Part shown: piece by piece, positions 61,617-64,000 of the stretch
How positions within the stretch are numbered: position 1 is the first letter of the stretch
How the letters are laid out: every line of letters starts with the position of its first letter
Assembly: GCA_051453625.1 (NCBI GenBank)
Contig: JBOZIK010000001.1
Coordinates: 199,570,521 to 199,634,520, forward strand
Reading direction: 5' to 3'
From: Welwitschia mirabilis
Taxonomy: Eukaryota; Gnetophyta; Gnetopsida; Welwitschiales
DNA: 64,000 bases
Position numbers and translations under genes: made by a program
The notes under the pieces: model-generated
Database searches by the model: none
Told to the model about the DNA's origin: nothing
Seen by the model: only the letters and a program-made list of their open reading frames with translations

Positions 61617-61627
61617 TGGTATTAGAG
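61617..61627 (+). promoter_or_regulatory. Element E primer-binding site, tRNA-iMet
   Basis: TGGTATTAGAG, one C-to-T from the iMet primer site, two bases after the LTR end. Confidence 0.8.
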
Positions 61628-61679
61628 TGGGTTAAGTTATTTTCTTAGATCTTAACTAATCTAGACTTAGAACCCTTTA

Positions 61680-62480
61680 ATGACTACTCTTCTTGATTAT
61701 GAATTTTTAGGTATAGCCTCCTTAAATACTTGTTTCTTATCTATTTTTATTGAATAGTATATGGCTACATTTTTAAACAAATTGTAGCTAGTGAAAACCC
61801 ATAGAAATCAAGTAAGAAAGACAAAGGAAACACTCTAGCATACAACAAAGAAAGGAGACTCTCTTTTATGGCTTTTGTACCTTGTGCTAAATACTTTAGT
61901 TTATGATGATGATGAAGATCAAGAAAATTTGGAAGATAATTATCAAGAGTTGTATCAAGAGTGTGAAAAGATGGCTAGAAGGATAAATGACCTAAACAAG
62001 ATTATAAAATCCCTCACTAAGGAAAAACGAGGAAATAGAATCAAGTTTCAAAATAGTCAAATCCAAAAACACCGGTATCACTTTGCAGGTAAAAGAATTA
62101 TTTTATTTTATTAATAATTTTTTAGATGGATCTACCAAATTGGAATAAATTCTTGGAGTTTAAAAACTAGTTGGAAGTAAATTAGGTATTAGATTCATCT
62201 TTCAAAAATCTCAAACACAGCAAAAACAAGTAATCAGCAATGGTAATTTCTCTTTAAAAATTACTTATCATTTCTATGAAAAAATAGATCATTTAAAACT
62301 CATATGAAATGCTAGAAAATTAATGTTATTTTCAAGTTCAGTCAATTCCTTTCTATTTAAGTTTTTTCCTAAAAGAGGTGTACCACATAATTCTAAAAGG
62401 ACTATGTGGGTGAAAGCTAATGATCTTAAAAGTTTGCTAATTCAGAAAGCTTTCAAAGTCTCAAACTGCATAAGCTAGAA
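61680..62480 (+). pseudogene. Element E gag remnant with coiled-coil-like segment
   Basis: After the primer site, a start MTTLLDYEFLGIASLN at 61680 fits a Sirevirus gag beginning. Most of gag is then missing: by 61875-62114 an open frame already shows the C-terminal acidic, heptad-like stretch (DEDQENLEDNYQELYQECEK, MARRINDLNKIIKSLTKEK). Sirevirus gag is usually several hundred residues longer, so an internal deletion is likely. No zinc knuckle was found between 62115 and 62480. Confidence 0.6.
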
Positions 62481-62489
62481 TTTTAATAT

Positions 62490-62860
62490 TAGATGTTCAA
62501 GGTACAAGATAGGAGACAAATCCATATTCAAACATCTAAGCTACTTTGATGGAGGAGAGATGACTTTCGGAGATAATGGAAGAGCAAAAATAGAAGGCAT
62601 TGGAAGCATTGATGGAGGTAACCTTCCTAGAATTAATTAAGTTCTATATGTAAGTGGTTTGAAGAACAATTTATTGAGCATTAGTTAAATTTATGATAAA
62701 GGTCACAAAGTAGTTTTTGATAAATTAAAATATAAAATTGTACATGGAAAATCAATCAATGTGATTCTTAGAGATAGTAGAATAGATAATGTTTATAGCA
62801 TAGATCAATTATTTTTTCTATGTTATTTTTTAAATGTTTCTCAAGATGAGTTGTGACATA
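62490..62860 (+). pseudogene. Element E protease and linker remnant
   Basis: The frame reads CSRYKIGDKSIFKHLSYFDG, then GEMTFGDNGRAKIEGIGSID, VLYVSGLKNNLLSIS and YDKGHKVVFDK, the well-known region around and after the DSGCSRHMTGD active site of Sireviruses. The DSG itself is not readable just upstream of CSR. Stops replace expected Gln codons near 62640 and 62687. It would process Gag-Pol. Confidence 0.78.
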
Positions 62861-64000
62861 AATTTTTAGGTCATGTTAATTATGATCAATTGAAAATTAT
62901 TATTCATAAGAATATCGTTAAAGAAATTCCTAAGATGAACATAGAAAAACAAGGGTTGTGTGATGCTTATCAAAAGGGAAAACAAATTAGAACTTCTCAT
63001 AAAAGTAAAACTTAATATTCCACATCTATGCCATTAGAACTAATTCATATGGATTTAGTTGGACCATTAAAACTCAAATTCTAGGTGGAAAACATTATTT
63101 TGTAACCATGATTGATGATTTCTCTAGATATATATGGATAGATTTCTTGTCAAATAAATCTGAGGCATATAAACATTAGGTTGAAATTTGAAAAAAGATT
63201 CAAAATGAAAAAGGTTATACCATAAAGAAAATAATAAGTGATCATGGTGGTGAATTTGAAAATCATTTTTTTGAGAAGTATTGCATCAAAAACAATATTG
63301 ATCATTAGTCTTTGACTCTGAAAACACCATAATAAAATGGTACAGTTGAGAGAAAGAATAGAGTTCTTCAAGAAATAGAATAAAGTTCTTTAAAAAATGG
63401 CCTAAACTATGTTAAATGATAAGGAAGTACCTAAAGCCTTTTGGGCTAAAGTAGTTAGCGTAGCATGTTATATTATTAATGGATTATATATCAAACTTGG
63501 TATTGATAAAACACCTTATAAGATATGGTATGGAAGACAACCAAATATATCATACTTTAAAGTCTTTAAAAGTAAATGATATGTCCTTAAAGATAGAGAA
63601 CACTTGAGTAAGTTTAAATAAAAAGCTGATGAAGCTATCTTCTTAGGATACTTAACAACAAGTAGATCCTATCATGTTTTCAATAAAAGGAGATTAATAG
63701 TAGAAGAATCAAGAAATATTCAAATTGATGATATTGACCCAAAAGTAAGCAGCACAGATGAGGAAGAAAATATAACCACAAGCATTCCCACATCAAATGA
63801 ATGTGCTACTGAATCAAATAAAATTCAAGTAAAAGAAGGCACTCCAAAAAAGCCTAAACTCCTTAGAGACCATTTAATAGAATCCATCATTGGAGAAGTT
63901 AACTCAAAAGTAAAGACAATAGGTTCTATGAAAAATTTATGTGCCCATGTTTGTTATGTTTTAAAGACAGAGCCCAAGAACTTTGAAGAAGTAGAAATCC
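62845..64000 (+). pseudogene. Element E integrase remnant and start of RT
   Basis: A pre-integrase HHCC motif (HKFLGHVNYDQL, then LCDAYQKGKQ at about 62860-62985) has its last Cys changed to Tyr and a stop at the usual Trp. The core keeps all three catalytic acids: Asp at 63052 (LIHMDLVGP), Asp at 63240 (SDHGGEFEN) and Glu at 63348 (NGTVERKNR). A frameshift lies between the first two and several stops occur. Downstream, the KPFGLK-type segment and IWYGRQPN-type segment lead through a variable acidic region (DDIDPKVSSTDEEENITTS) to DHLIESIIGEVN and EPKNFEEVEI, the start of RT, at the window edge. Confidence 0.85.

Larger units (their letters stand above)
60298..64000 (+). mobile_element. Element E: Ty1/copia Sirevirus-like retrotransposon, 5' part, runs off right edge
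   Basis: A 5' LTR (about 60298-61614) ends in ATCA, followed by the primer site at 61617-61627. Gag, protease, pre-integrase and integrase remnants follow on the plus strand. The window ends at the first residues of RT (EPKNFEEVEI), so RT, RNase H and the 3' LTR lie to the right. Frames are cleaner than in element D and some CG sites survive. Together with the truncation of D's LTR, this points to later insertion. It still has stops and frameshifts. Confidence 0.88.

Noticed and set aside
1-64000. CRISPR array, bacterial operons or riboswitches
   Set aside because: There are no regularly spaced repeats, and content and composition are those of a plant nuclear genome.
1-64000. tRNA or rRNA genes
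   Set aside because: I found no B-box and cloverleaf combination. The tRNA-related 11-18-mers are retrotransposon primer sites next to LTRs.

Overview
This looks like a piece of a large, repeat-rich plant nuclear genome, most likely a flowering plant. It is very AT-rich and holds no convincing intact host gene. Nearly everything I can identify is the debris of retrotransposons typical of plants: L1-type LINEs whose ORF1 carries a DUF4283 domain and zinc knuckles, Ty3/gypsy elements with primer sites for tRNA-Asp or initiator tRNA-Met, and Ty1/copia elements of the Sirevirus type. Runs of N (10, 100, 436, 463 and 644 bases) mark a scaffolded draft assembly. I cannot name the species.

Layout, left to right. 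1-3410: a relatively young LINE (LINE1) on the minus strand, running off the left edge. 3411-10828: decayed sequence with no recognisable gene apart from a possible chromovirus-type LTR start near 8510. 10829-20006: gypsy element A, minus strand, with both LTRs, a gag/protease remnant and a second ORF remnant, but no reverse transcriptase (RT) that I can find. 20031-26492: LINE2, plus strand, bracketed by a 17-bp target duplication. Its 3' part carries an unexpected coding-like segment that ends in a J-domain-like (DnaJ) stretch. 28113-40370: gypsy element B, minus strand, about 12 kb, Athila-like, with LTRs, a tRNA-Asp primer site, a gag zinc knuckle, protease, RT and integrase, all broken. 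43636-52137: element C, plus strand, with 1.72-kb LTRs and a tRNA-iMet primer site but no recognisable gag-pol. 52366-60297: copia/Sirevirus element D, minus strand. 60298 to the right edge: copia/Sirevirus element E, plus strand, apparently inserted into D's 5' LTR.

The elements form a layered record of insertions. LINE2 sits against the edge of A. D lies just beyond C's second LTR. E interrupts D. Decay is dominated by transitions: CG is almost absent, CAG is rare and TAG very common, many stops sit where CAA, CAG, CGA or TGG would be expected, and zinc-knuckle cysteines have become tyrosines. This is what deamination of methylated cytosine in silenced repeats would produce. LINE1 and E look less decayed than A, B, C and D. 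None of the pseudogenes can make a full-length protein as it stands. The best candidate for something undescribed is the J-domain-like coding segment carried within the LINE2 insertion. The best structural curiosities are the RT-less gypsy A, the tandem primer-site duplication after C's second LTR, and the cluster of GGGGTCGAC motifs in E's LTR.
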